From Iris pallida (Eukaryota; Streptophyta; Magnoliopsida; Asparagales; Iridaceae): a stretch of 64,000 bases of DNA. The notes beneath the pieces are model-generated. The model made no database searches. It was not told the DNA's origin and saw nothing but the letters and a program-made list of their open reading frames with translations. This document shows positions 23,213 through 35,835 of the stretch, piece after piece. The stretch is from NCBI GenBank assembly GCA_029216955.1, contig JANAVB010003400.1, positions 17,625,451 to 17,689,450 on the forward strand. The letters are read 5' to 3'. The position numbers were made by a program, and so were the translations under genes. Numbering within the stretch: the stretch's first letter is position 1; each line of letters begins with the position of its first letter.

Positions 23213-24970
23213 ATGGCAACTGTGAAGATCACAAGTGAAGGCCAAGCCACAAACAGACCTCCACTGTTTAACGGTACAAATTACATAATTGGAAAACACT
23301 GATGAGTTTCTTCTTGAAATCTCTAGAGTTTGACTTATGGTCTATTGTTATTAATGGCTATAAAAAGCCTCCTTGTATTCTTATTGAAGATGTTTTGGTT
23401 AAAAAAACCTATGATAAGTATACTGAGGATGAAAAAAAGGCCAGCTTGATGCACGTGCTATTAATGCTTTATTTTATGCTTTAGACAGGACTGAATTTAA
23501 CAGGGTGTCTATGTGCACAACATCAAATAAAGTATGAAAACTTCTCGAAGTAACCCATGAAGAAACGACGCAAGTCAAGGAGTCAAAGATCAGCAGACTT
23601 ACTCCAGAGTATGAGGCATTCAAGATGAAGCCAAACGAATCTGTCACTCAGATGTTTACAAGATTCCTGGATATTGTAAATCCTCTATCATCATTAGGCA
23701 AAGAGTACAATAACCATGAGAAGATTCGCAAACTTCTATGAGCTCTTACGAAGAATTGGATTCCAAAGGCTACAATAATTATTGAAGGGAACGACCTCTC
23801 AACAATATCTCTTGAAACACTCATGGGTGAGCTACTCACTCACGAGCTGGAACTTTAAGACTTTGAAGATGTTGCACCAAAGGAGAAGTCAGGAAAGTCG
23901 ATCGCTTTCAAAGTTCAACATAGAAGAACTGTCGAAGATAAATCCGACTACAGTGACTCTGACTCTGAAGATCAAGCTCTCATGGTAAGAAATTTTAAGA
24001 AGTTTATGAGATTCAATAGAAGAACAAAGGACTACAACAACAACAGCAACAGCAACAACAACGAAGAATATCCTATTTGCTATGGCTGTAAGAAGAAAGG
24101 ACATATGAAGAAGGACTGTCCAATAACATCATCATCAACCAGGAAAAGCAATAAATATGACAAGAGCTATCTGAAGAAATTTATATCCAGAAGGTATGCC
24201 AATACAAGCATATGGCATGAAAGTGAAGCCAGCGACTCAGAAGATGAATAATCAGATGACGCTGCAAATGTGTGCAAGATGGCTTACGATCAGGTAACTA
24301 CTAACTCCATGTTTGATACTTATGATGATTTTACCTTTGAGCAATTAGGTGAAGCCTTTACTGACCTCTTAGGGGATTACAGAAGACTGCGTAGTAAATA
24401 CCAAAACTCTAAGAAGGTACTCAAAGAGTACAAAGGTGAAATAGGAAGACTTACTGACCTACTAGCTGAGGTTAGAAGTAGTGATAATTCTAGTAAGGTA
24501 GGTGAGCTTTCTTCTGTTAAACTATTATTACACGAGACCACAAGACTATCCGAAGAGAAGGACAAGACCATTACCCAATTAAAGGAAGATCTACTCAAAT
24601 AGAAGAAGAGTCTTCAGCAAGCACTTATCAGGAATGATACACTTACTATTGATTATACTGCATTGTATGACACTTCCAAAAAGTTGAAAATTAGGTTAGG
24701 AAAACAGCCTGAAGTTGCTGATTCCTATCCTAATACGTGTCACTTACCAAAACATCGGAACACTGTGCAAACCCAACACTGTCAGATCAAACCAAACCAA
24801 ACTATTGCCCAAGAAGACTAATAGGCATGCATTCTTTTATACTAGAAAACCAAGGCCTATCGATCATATACAACACACTGCATTCAATACTTAACATGCT
24901 AGATGTCACTATTGTGGCATCATTAGTCATATCTCTTCTGCATGTAGAGTTAGAAAACTTGTTGATTTAA
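23213..24970 (+). pseudogene. SIRE-type copia gag
   Basis: Start ATG at 23213 (MATVKITSEGQATNRPPL) soon after the primer site. The capsid-like part (SFFLKSLEFDLWSIVINGY, SRLTPEYEAFKMKPNESV) is followed by a first zinc knuckle CYGCKKKGHMKKDC near 24080, an acidic Ser/Asp region, and a long helical region (FEQLGEAFTDLLGDYRRL, SVKLLLHETTRLSEEKDK) typical of the SIRE Gag extension. A second knuckle CHYCGIISHISSAC lies near 24910. Stops and shifts occur near 23285, 23520, 23740, 23858, 24250 and 24600. It would form virus-like particles in the cytoplasm if intact. Confidence 0.85.
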
Positions 24971-25059
24971 AGATTTGTGCATGGATACCGAAAACTAACA
25001 TTTCAGGACCCTACAAGAAATGGATACCAAAGTTTTCATCTGCAAATTCTTTTATAGGT

Positions 25060-28000
25060 AAAACACCCTTCACATGGTAGAAGAAAATGGATTCTCGACA
25101 ACGGTTGCTCACGACACATGACCGGTGACACTTTATTATTCGCAACAATGTCGAAGAAGAAAGAATGATATGTTTCCTCCGGTAATAATCTTAAAAGGTA
25201 CATAATTGGTATCGACAATATTGGTAAGGCTTCCTACCATGTGATTAAAGATGTATGTCTAGTTACCGAGTTAAAACATAATCTACTCAGCATAAGCCAT
25301 TTAGCTGACCATGGTTATGGTATTAACTTCGTCAAAGACAAATGTACTATAGTTGATAGCTCAACTGGTAGTACTATCTTTGAAGGTATCAAGGAAGACA
25401 ATATATATGTTTTCTATTTGTTAGAATATGCTAACAAAGCAGGTAGATGCTTAATGGCTAAGAGTGATGAGAGACAACTATGGCATATAAGACTCGATCA
25501 TGCAAATATGGACACAATTTCAAGGTTATCCATAAATAAGCTGGTACGAGGCTTACCGGACATTTCTTTCAAGAAGGATACGGTATGTAGTTAATGTGAA
25601 AAGAACAAAGCTACCCGATCCACATTTAAGTCCAAGAATGCTGCAAGTACCACTAGACCGCTACAATTACTGCATATGGATTTATTTGGACCTAGTAGAA
25701 TTACTAGCCTAGGTGGTAAGTTATATGGTTTTGTAATAGTAGATAATTTCTCTATATACACGTGGGTATATTTTTTTGCACGCAAGAACGATGTATTGTC
25801 AGAATTTATCATCTTTTGCAAGAAAGTTCAATGAAAAAGGTTCCGTGATATTCGAAGCGATCATGGCGGCAAATTTGAGAATACAGAGTTCAAGCAATTT
25901 TGTGACACACACGGTTATCTGCATGAGTTCTCTTATCCTAGGACTTCACAACAAAATAGAATTATGGAACGTAAGAACAGAAATCTATCTGAAATGGCTA
26001 GAATAATGTTAAACTAGTTTAGTCTACCAAAATACTTTTGGGCTGAAGCTATCAATACAGCTTGCTATGTTCTCAATAGGGTTCTAATTCGACCTATATC
26101 GAAGAAAACTCCCTATGAGCTATGGTTTGAGAGAACACCCACTGTTTGATATTTTAAAATATTTGTTGTAAATATTTTATTCTTAATACTAAAGACAATC
26201 TAGGAAAGTTTGATGAAAAGGCCGATGAAGGTATCTTTTTAGGTTATGTGGCAAAGAGCAAAGGGTACAGAGTCTTCAACAAGAGAACCATGATCATCGA
26301 AGAATCGATAAATGTTACATTTGATAAACTAATTCAATCTTCCGTCGATAATGATGATGAAGACATAAGTATACCAAGTACAGTACTTACTGAACCTTTA
26401 TGCAAAGCACCAACTGATCCTCCAGGTAGATCACGTACAGAACCAAAAGCTGGAACCATCAATCCTGAGGATGTGCCAAAAAAATAAGATTTTTGGCAGA
26501 CCATCCCAAGGACTTGGTAATAAGTGAGATTACCAGGGGTATAAGTACTCGTTCCTCCAGTAAAGATATAGCTTCCTGTATTGCATTTATTTTCTAGCTT
26601 GAACCCAAAAATATTGAAGAAGCATGTAGTGATAATTTTTGGTTAGATGCTATACAAGAGGAATTGAACCAATTTGAATGAAATTAAGTTTGGGAACTTG
26701 TTCCCAAGCCCATTGATCATCCGGTCATTGGCACCCGCTGAAAATTTTGAAATAAACTGAATGAGAATGGTTTAGTGACTCGCAATAAGGCTCGACTCAT
26801 AGCTCAAGGATACAATCAAGAAGAAGGTATCGACTATGATGAAACCTATGCTCCAGTTGCGAGATTAGAATCTATTCGCATGCTATGTGTATTTGCATGT
26901 TTTCATAACTTTAAATTATTTTAAATGGATGTCAAGGGTGCATTTTTAACAGTTTAATAAAAGAAAAAGTTTATGTAGCTCAACCTCTATGTTTTTACTG
27001 ATTTCAAAAACCTTGATTATGTTTTCAAGTTGAAAAAGCCATATACGTTTGAAACATGCCCCTCGTGCTTGGTATGATCGTCTAAGTTCTTTTCTACTTG
27101 ACAACGGTTTTACAAAAGGTAAGATTGATACTACACTTTTTATAAAGTCTTTTAATGGAAATCTTCTTTTAGTTCAAATTTATGTAGATGATATCATTTT
27201 TGGATCTACTGATGAATCTCTCTGTCAAGAACTTTCAAAGCGTATGCAGAATGAGTTTGAGATGAGGACGATGGGAGAACTAAAATTCTTCTTCGGACTG
27301 CAAATCAAACAAACCAACAATGGGACGTTCATTAATCAAGTCAAGTACATAAAAGATCTATTAAAGAAGTTCGATCTGGAAGCAGTCAAACCACTTGGCA
27401 CTCCAATGGCAACTTTGACTAAGCTTGATATTAATGAACAAGGCAAACCGGTTGACATACGTAAGTATCGAGGTATGATTGGTACTTTACTGTATTTAAC
27501 TGCTAGTCGTCCAGATATAATGTTTAGTATTTGTTTGTGTGAACGTTTTCAAGCTAACCCGAAGGAATCACATTTGTGCACGATTTAGCGTATCTTCCGA
27601 TACCTTAAATGCATTTCTTTTATCGGCTTACGGTATCCCAAAACCACTTCCTTTGACCTAACCGGTTACTCAGATGTTAATTTTGCTCGATGCAAAGTGG
27701 AAAGAAAAAGTACCAGCGGTACGTGTCATCTCCTAGGCAAAGCTCTAGTCTCTTGGTTTAGCAAGAAACAAAATTCTGTCGCATTATCAACAACTGAGGC
27801 TGAATATATCGTCGCAGGACGTTGTTGTGCACAAATTTTATGGATGAAGCAAACCTTATAAAACTTTGGTTTACTATACACACACATACCCATTTTCTGT
27901 GACAACACTAGTTCTATTAATTTGACTAAGAATCTTGTATGTCACTCTCGTACTAAGCATATTGAGATTCGACATCATTTTTTTAGAGATCATCAACAAA

Positions 28001-28134
28001 ATGGAGATATAAACCTTGTATATGTAGACACTGAGAATCAACTAGCTGATATCTTTACAAAACCATTAGCGAAAGATCGTTTCAATTATTTACGTCGAGA
28101 ATTAGAAATTTTAGATATCAATAATATTAATTAA
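25060..28134 (+). pseudogene. SIRE-type copia pol: protease, integrase, RT, RNase H
   Basis: Order is copia-like, with integrase before RT. The protease motif reads WILDNGCSRHMTGD near 25090 (usually D-S-G). The pre-integrase zinc region contains LWHIRLDHANMDTISRLS. The integrase core has HMDLFGPSRITSLGGK and LPKYFWAEAINTACYVLNR. RT begins WLDAIQEELNQFE, keeps [20 protein letters not shown] and has an intact YVDD box at 27181-27192. RNase H has LVSWFSKKQNSVALSTTEAE and ends LADIFTKPLAKDRF at 28134. The longest open stretch is 27049-27588. At least ten stops or shifts make it dead. Confidence 0.9.
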
Positions 28135-28259
28135 TTTTGTTTTATAGATTATTTTTCAATACTCAAAAGATGTTTTTGAGACAAGCCTATAAAGGGTCTG
28201 TCTATCACCACGACTACGGTCGAAGAGAAGCGGTATTTAATTGTTCCTCGGTGAACTCA
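28135..28259 (+). other. Copia post-pol spacer, left of TR-GAG insertion
   Basis: Noncoding copia sequence after the pol stop. It ends in ACTCA at 28255-28259, the left target duplication of the TR-GAG element, and continues at 46018. Confidence 0.6.
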
Positions 28260-31200
28260 TGTAACCCCGCTTCCAGAATTATTGAAATTTTGTATTTTTC
28301 TGGGATTTTAAAATTTAGACATTTTATTTTATGGTTGTTTATGGGAATATTAATTTTCATTAGTACCATGACGTGATTTAGAATATTTTATGACTAATAA
28401 GTTATTATGGATCAAATAAATATTTAATTGGTTTTCTTATTCTTAATAAAACATTTTTCTTAATGGTTATGAAAAAAAAGAACAATTCAAATTTGGTTTC
28501 AAATTAAGTTCCCTCCAATTCTGAACAAACCTTGTAACCAACTTGTAACAAACTAACAACCTCTCTTTCTAACAACCTTTCCAAACAACTTAACAGGTTC
28601 AAAATAATTTTTGTAATTTTGCTTTTGGAGGGGAGGGTCAAATAGTAATTTTACCCTTTTCTCTTCTTCATATATATTTCAGTAGACAGAGAGAGAGTGT
28701 TATAATTTCTCATTTCTTCTCTGTAATTTGGGAGCATAGCTGTTACTCTCGAGTCCTCCTCATTTTCCTTCCAAATCGAGCCCAAATCCGAACCCTAACC
28801 TAATTTTTGGAGTTCCCATAGAGATCCTGAGGTTTCACTTCCCCAACAGCGGATCGACGGGCTACTACGGCGTCTGAGCTCCGCTCTTTCCTTCGCCGAT
28901 GGCAAGGCACCTCCATGCTAACGCCGACTATTCCTCGACGCGTGTTGGCTTCCATCAACCCTTTCGCAGCAGCGATTGCTTCTTCATTGTCGTCCTCGAC
29001 AGAGAGAACTGACTTCTCCTTCGGCACCGCGACGGCAGGCGAGCGAATACTCTAGCGAACGACGTCTGTGGCGATTCTTTTCCCCTCCTTATTGTTGAGT
29101 TATTGCTTAGTAGATTTTAATAAGAGTATTGAACAGGATTTGTAGATTGTGTTCGTGTCCATATTCTGTGTTGTGTTCGTGTGTGCATGCCGTTTATCGT
29201 ATCCGACCAGTGTTCGTGTTCATGATTCTATCCAATCATGTCCGTGTGTGTGGGCTCACCTTCGATCCAGTATGTGTGTTTTCGAATGTTGGAGTCGCGT
29301 ACAAGTTTCTTCTGAATTGAAGTGCAGTAGACTAACTGGAATACAAGGGTGCGGGTTCATTTGAGTTAAATCCATTTTTTTTATAAATCTTATTTTTTTT
29401 CGAATATTGAATTGTATAACCTAGTTTGAGTTTGCTGAACCTGCTGTATGGCTAAGTCTGGAAGGACCAAGTATGGGATTTTAGTTTGGGCTAGTAGTGG
29501 GACTGTGATCTGGTTTGGATTCTTGATTGTCTTAGTTGAATATGGCAGGAATGGGAGTTTGAACTCAGTATTATAGGGTTGGGTTTTCTGTTGGCTTTAT
29601 ATAAAAGTTTTCGTATTTTGAATCAATTCTGCTAAATCTTTAAATGGTGATTTGAGGTAGGGAAAGTAGCACCCAGTCTGGACTGTATGTTGGTTTGGCA
29701 AAAAGGGGTTCGACAAGGTTTGGAATGGCAGGATAGGAGTATATATATAGTGTGTATGCAAGTTGGTGTATTTGTAGGTTCTTATTTGTATTTTTGGTAA
29801 AACTGTTGGGTTGGGGCTTGACTTTTGAAATATTGATTTAAACTGTACCAGCTTGAGAATTCACTTTTGGTAGCCTAAGAGTTGCTTTTAATTGTGGGTT
29901 GAATGGTGTTAACTAGTAAACCAAACTAGATGAGTTTGGGCTCTATGTGTTGGCTAATACTTAATTGACCTATGAACTTTGTTGTTTCTAGTAAATGACT
30001 GGTCCAATCTTTAATTGGTTTAGCGAATTGATATGTATATATTTTACATAATTTTGGTATCTAAAAACTTCTGGCCGGACCTACATGGCCTGGAGCATTG
30101 GAAGATTTTCTCAGTTTTTAAAAGTGTTGATGATACTATTTTGCTAAGTGATAGTTGTCCAATACTTTTAAATAAAACTTTACTAATGATTTGGAATAAA
30201 TTCGAAATGGCTATCTGACTAATAGAATCTTATCTTTATGTATGCAATCTATTACAACATTTTATTAGTAGGATTTGCTAGTAAAATAGTTTTCAATAAT
30301 TGTCTAAGTAAAGTTGTGCCTTTTGCCAACCCTTAGGAGTGTATTATTTAGTAGCCATAGTGAGTTAACCAATAATTAATTAGCTAATTGACATTGTTTA
30401 AAACCTAACAAACTTTCAAAAAATTAGGAGGACATACATATTTTCTTTCTTCTCCCGATCACCAGAGCAAGGCAAGTACACCGACTCAAACTCTATACTA
30501 TGTATTTCAGTCTTGCTTCATGTTCTCATATTGACACGTTATACACACGATTGTTCATTGTTCATTGTTCATTTTTCATTGTTCATCGTTCATTGTTCAT
30601 CGTTCATTATTCAGTGTTCTTTACTTGTACATTGGGGTGGAGAAATACTACAGATATGTGACCAATCCTATATTAGCTAGGCATTGATTAATAGCTTAGG
30701 TCTCACATCATGCACGTAGGACTCTAAGTCGTACCCTTATTCATGTGCTCCTGTGTTTTTGTACCCTGTACTACCCCAGTCGGTCACATATTCTGATAGT
30801 TATTTCAAATGCATGTTACACTGATAGTATAGTTCATTATTCTGGATCTGGTACCATAGTTTCATCGTTATTCATATACTACAGTTTCATGGTCCAGTGC
30901 TTGTATCATAGTTCATCGTGCAGCACTTCAGTTTATTTTGTTTAGTGCTTCTTGTCGGAGTTGTACTTTGCTCTTTTCCTGACAAGATACGTTGCAGGTG
31001 TGCATGATGATGTTGCACCACCTTGGGCCAGAGCCCGAAGCTGGTGGAGTTGTGTTTCAGGATGGACTTAGAATTACAAAGTTATAGTTAGATCTTTTCT
31101 TAGTTTGTTTTAGAGATTTGTCATGTACTTTGTATTCAGGTTTCAGGATTGTATATTTTATTCAGGTTACCGGATTTGTCTTCGACGTTATCATTTCTTT

Positions 31201-31377
31201 AATTTTATTTAAATATCTGTGGATTGTGGTGATATTGGGAACGTGTATAGCAGCTGTGTTGTTTTATGTACCTTATATCTAGGGTTCTTTAGATTGTACA
31301 GCTTACTGCGTTGTGTCTTCCAACGTAGGCTGGGCGTGTCTGACGCATATCTGAATATTGGGAAGCGGGTCGTGATA
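28260..31377 (+). repeat. TR-GAG 5' LTR
   Basis: TGTAACCCC...CGTGATA. Contains a TATA-like CATATATATTTC near 28670, CT-rich leader sequence, a GC-rich block (28800-29050), and a GTTCATT minisatellite (30551-30615). The uninterrupted word TTAATTGACC at 29961-29970 is the empty site corresponding to the CACTA-2 insertion in the other LTR. ORFs here recur in the 3' LTR simply because the LTRs are copies. Confidence 0.9.
30551..30615 (+). repeat. TTCATTGTTCA minisatellite in TR-GAG LTR
   Basis: About six tandem variants of GTTCATTGTTCATC. The same tract at 45197-45252 in the 3' LTR has a different unit order, so it has changed since insertion. Confidence 0.75.
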
Positions 31378-31410
31378 TGTTTTTAGTGGTGGCCCATGCA
31401 GGTCTGTCCT
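31378..31410 (+). promoter_or_regulatory. TR-GAG primer-binding region
   Basis: After the LTR end comes TGTTTTTAGTGGTGGCC, then CATGCAGGTC. Apart from a few bases this equals the Tekay post-LTR sequence. TGGTGGCCCATGCAGG is the likely primer site; the tRNA is not identified. Confidence 0.6.
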
Positions 31411-31597
31411 AACGGCACTTAGGCTATAAAGTGCTATTGGGGAACTTGTTAGACTAAGGAAAACTCATCACAGCATAGGATCCGTAGAAAATGGTTATAG
31501 TTATTAAATATACAGATTGATTATACTTATTATTTTTTAGGAGGTTTATTATTTTTCTAGGACTTTAGCAATCAACGAGTTTTTTTTCTATTTCTGG

Positions 31598-32822
31598 ATG
31601 GTTACCACCAGGAAGAACGCAGATCAGCACGGAGCTACAGGAGCTTCGGATCAGACCACAATCGATGTACCGGTGGAGCACCTTCCACCACCACGCCCTC
31701 AGTTTCCTCCGCTGCCTCCGACGATGATGTCCGATGGCGCTTAGGTGATGGCCATGTTCCAGCAGTTCATGGAGGCACAAAACCATCAGGCTGTGCAGTT
31801 CCGATCTACGGTCGTGGATGCCCTCAGGACCCAAGAGCCGACTCCACCAGCACCAGCACCAGTAGCTCCTTTGGCACCAGCAGCATCGAGACCAGGAAGT
31901 GCCAGAGATTATCAGAACCTCTGTCCGATAGATTTTTGGGGCCATGAGGGGATAGTGTATGCTGATGAGTGGCTGGAAAATGCTAAACGGACGCTGAAGA
32001 TGGCGAGAATCCCAGATGACCTAAAGGTGGAAGTTGCGAGCATGCGACTTTTTGATCTTGCTAAAGTTTGGTATCAAGAAGAGCCTTAGTTGGCCGCACT
32101 TCAGATTCTCTGGACAGACTTTAAAACTCTGTTCAAAGAGAAGTTCTTTCCAGACATAGAGCGAGACGCGCTTCAGATGCAGTTCGAGGTACTGCAGCAG
32201 GGGAACATAACTATAGCAGAGTATACATCGAAGTTCACCCGACTCAGCAGGTTCGCGGAGAACCTAGTCAGCACACCAGAGGAGAGGGCTTGGAGGTTCA
32301 AGAAGGGCCTCACCAGAGAGTTACAGCATACAGTGGCAATCAGCCAGGCGACGACTTATTCGAGCATTCTCAAGATTGCTCAGGCGGTGGAGAAGGAGAT
32401 AGACCCGAAGCTCAAGAGGGACAGTGACATCGGCAGCAGCAGCTATCAGACATCGGCAAAGAGGACTCAGATTCGGGCAAGGCCACAATAGCCAGCACAG
32501 CAGCATCACCGTCCAACCAGAGTTCATACAGATCAGCCACAGGGGCAGCAGTTGGCGGGCACTTGCAACTATTGTCACCGCCCGGGACATCACTACGACG
32601 AATACCGCAAGCGACTGAGGCTTTGCTTGTTCTGTGGATCACCTGCTCACCAGGTCAAAGATTGTCCAGAAGTCGCTGAAGGACGAGCACGAGGAGCACC
32701 GGGACCGCAGCAGGAGGACCTACCTCTTCAGGACCAGTAGCCGCAGGGAGCGCAGTAGATGGACGAGTCTACCTCCTGACAGCCGAAGAAGTAGAGACCA
32801 TTCTGATTCTGGACGAGTACTG
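31598..32822 (+). pseudogene. TR-GAG gag
   Basis: Start ATG at 31598 (MVTTRKNADQHGATG), about 220 bp after the LTR. One frame continues to 32740, broken only by TAG at 31742-31744, 32087-32089 and 32489-32491. The capsid-like region has NLCPIDFWGHEGIVYADEWL, FDLAKVWYQEEP and FKTLFKEKFFPDIERD. Zinc-knuckle copies read CNYCHRPGHHYDEY (last Cys lost) and CLFCGSPAHQVKDC. After a frameshift the end reads DGRVYLLTAEEVETI, the Gag-protease linker motif, and stops at 32822. It is clearly related to the Tekay Gag in this window but divergent. If functional it would package its own RNA. Confidence 0.87.
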
Positions 32823-33536
32823 AAGACTGGAGGCACTCGTAGATCGCTACCTTTCTTCGATGTTCCTTTTTGCATTTCCTTGTTGTTTCTTCATTCGAGA
32901 CTTGTTTTACAGTCTCCCTATCTTACTGTTGTTTCATAGTACCTAGTAGCTACTTGTTGACTTTTGATTGCCTCTTGGTATCCAATAAAAACTTGTTTCT
33001 AAAGAACAGATACTATCACTCTCTATCATGATTTAGAATTTTCATAAACTTCCTTGGAAAAATTTTCTGGATAAAGTTGAGAAAATATTCGATAAACTAT
33101 TATGACCTAGATTATGGAGACTGTGAGTCCACTACAGCTAACTGCGCACTAGCGAGGCAGGGGTTCTAAGTCAAAGTAATTACGGGTATTCATAGATTCT
33201 TGGGTATGATTGAAGCTATGTCCTAAAGTCTTCTCTTGTGTCGTTTCGACAAATATCGGATAAAGTTGATAATATATCTTGGTAATCTATTATTTTTGAG
33301 ATCATGGAACTGAAGGTTCACTGCAGCCAGATGCATACTGGCAGGGTAGGAACTGTAGGGAAAGTGACTCCAGATGTGTAGGATTGTCGGATACTATTGA
33401 GACTATTATCCTGTGATCATGATTTCTGTGACTATCATTTCATTCCACTTTAAATTGTACAAATTTCAAATTTTGTATATGATTACTTTATCGTGCCAAA
33501 TCGTACCATTTAAAAATTTTGAGGACGAAATTTTCT
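32823..33536 (+). other. TR-GAG 3' noncoding region
   Basis: No pol domain is seen between the gag end and the polypurine tract. It contains the degenerate duplication listed separately. Confidence 0.7.
33069..33400 (+). repeat. Degenerate direct duplication (about 189 bp period)
   Basis: GGATAAAGTTGA begins near 33069 and again near 33258. Each is followed by a drifted block ending in GCAG-containing words (CGAGGCAGGGGTTCTAAG versus TGGCAGGGTAGGAACTG). Confidence 0.55.
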
Positions 33537-33550
33537 AAGAGGGGAAGATT
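33537..33550 (+). promoter_or_regulatory. TR-GAG polypurine tract
   Basis: AAGAGGGGAAGATT lies immediately before the 3' LTR start TGTAATCC. It parallels the Tekay tract AAGGGGGGTAGATT. Confidence 0.8.
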
Positions 33551-35247
33551 TGTAATCCCCCTTCCCGAATTATTGAAATTTTGTATTTTTATGGGATTTT
33601 ATAATTTAGACATATTTTATTTTATGGTTGTTTATGGGAATATTAATTTTGATTAGTATCATGACGTGATTTAGAATATTTTGTGACTATTAAGTTATTA
33701 TGGATCAAATAAATATTTAATTGGTTTTCTTATTCTTAATAAAACATTTTTCTTAATGGTTATGAAAAAAAAAGCAATTCGAATTTGGTTTCAAATTATG
33801 TTCCCTCCAATTCCTAACAAACCGTGTAACCAACTTGTAACAAACTAACCACCTCTCTTTCTAACAACCTTTCCAAACAACTTAACAGGTTCATAATAAT
33901 TTTTATAATTTTAATTTTGCAGGGGAAGGTCAAATAGTAATTTCATCCTCTTCTCTTCTTTCTATATATTTTAGTAGACAGAGAGAGAGAGTGTGTGTTA
34001 TAATTTCTCATTTCTTCTATGTAATTTGGGAGCAGAGTTGTTGCTCTCGAGTCCTCTTCCTCCCAAATCGAGCCCAAATCCGAACCCTAACCCTAATTTC
34101 TGGAGTTCCCATGGAGATCCTGACGTTTCACTTCACCAGCGGCGTATCGATGGGCTACTACAACGTCTGAGCTTCGCTCTTCCTTCCGCCAACGGCAAGG
34201 CACCTCCTAGCTAACGCCGACTGTTCCTCGACGTGCGTTGGCTTCCATAAACCCTCTCGTAACAGCGATTGCTTCTTCGTTGTCATCCTCGACAGAGAGA
34301 ACCGACTTCTCCTTCGGCACCGCGACGGCAGGCGAGCGAATACTCTGGCGAGTGATGTCTGTGGTAATTCTTCTCCCCTCCTTATTGTTGAGTTGTTGCT
34401 TAGTAGATTTTAATAAGAGTATTGAACAGGATTTGTAGATTGCGTTCGTGTCCATATTCTGTGTTGTGTTCGTGTGTGCATGTCGTTGCTCGTATCCGAC
34501 TAGTGTTCGTGTCCAGGATTCTATCCAATCGTGTCCGTGTGTGTGGGTTCACCTTCGATCCACTGTGTGTGTTTTCGAATGTTGGACTCGCGTACAAGTT
34601 TCTTCCAAATTGAAGTGTAGTAGACTAACTGGAATACAAGGGCGCGGGTTCATTTGAGTTAAATCCATTTTTGTATAAATCTTATTTTTTCGAATGTTGA
34701 GTTGTATAACCTATTTTGAGTTTGCTGAACCTGCTGTGTTGCTAAGTCTGGAAGGACCAAGTATGGGATTTTAGTCTGGGCTAGTAGTAGGACTGTGACC
34801 TGGTTTGGATTCTTGATTGTCTTAGTTGAATATGGCAGGAATGGGAGTTTGAACTCAATATTATAGGGTAGGGTTTTCTGTTGGCTTTATATAAAAAATT
34901 TCGCATTGTGAATCAATTCTACTAAATCCTTAAATGGTGATTTAAGGTAGGGAAAGTAGCACCCAGTCTGGACTGTATGTTGGTTTGGCAAAAAGGGGTT
35001 CGACAAGGTTTGGAATGGCAGGATAGGAGTATATATATAGTGTGTATGCAAGTTGGTGTCTTTGCAGGTTCTTATTTGTATTTTTGGTAAAACTGTTGGG
35101 TTGGGGTTGACGTTTGAAGTATTGAGTACCAGCTTGATAATTCTCTTTTGTTAGCCTAAGAGTTGCTTTTAATTGTGGGTTGAATGGTGTTAACTAGTAA
35201 ACAAAACTAGATGAGTTTGGGCTCTATGTGTTGGCTAATACTTAATT

Positions 35248-35835
35248 CACTACCAGAATAAGTCGTTTTAGCGACGCCTAAAGACGTCGCTAAAACGACA
35301 AATTACGTCGCTAAAAATATTTACCGACGCAATTACCGATGTTTTGGACTTGTTGCGAAAACGTAAGTCGCTGATCTTTAAAACGTCGCCGAACGTCGCA
35401 AATACCGACGTTCACCGACGTATGTTTACGTCGGTATATCATGGGATATTACCGACGTCTACCGTCGTTTTGTCGGTGGATTAGCGACGTGTTGAAAGTC
35501 GCTACACGTCGGTAAAATCCTGGGAACTTACCGACGTTTACCGTCGTTTAGTCGGTGAATTAACGTCGTTGAAAATGTCGCAAAACGTCGGTAAAATACT
35601 GGGAATTTGCTGACGTTTATCGTCGTTACGTCGGTGGATTGGCGACGACTATTATGTCACTAAATGTCAGTAATTCCTGGGATTATTACCGACGTTCACC
35701 GACTTTTACCGACGGTCTCCGACGTATAAGGACGTCAGTAAACGTCGGTACCCTGGAAAATTTTACAGATTTACCGACGTTTACCGACGCAAACGTACGT
35801 CGGTGGACGTCGATAAACGTTGGTAAATCTGCAAA
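35248..35835. repeat. CACTA-2 left subterminal repeat array
   Basis: About 590 bp of direct and inverted TTACCGACGT, ACGTCGGTAAA and TTAGCGACG words, denser and longer than on the right side. They are likely TNPA-type binding sites. The ORF 35639-35842 and its minus-strand mirror are repeat artefacts. Confidence 0.85.

Noticed and set aside
29129..29364. Cys-rich ORF conserved at 29129-29320 and 34422-34613
   Set aside because: Both copies are in the two LTRs of one element, so conservation is by replication, not selection.
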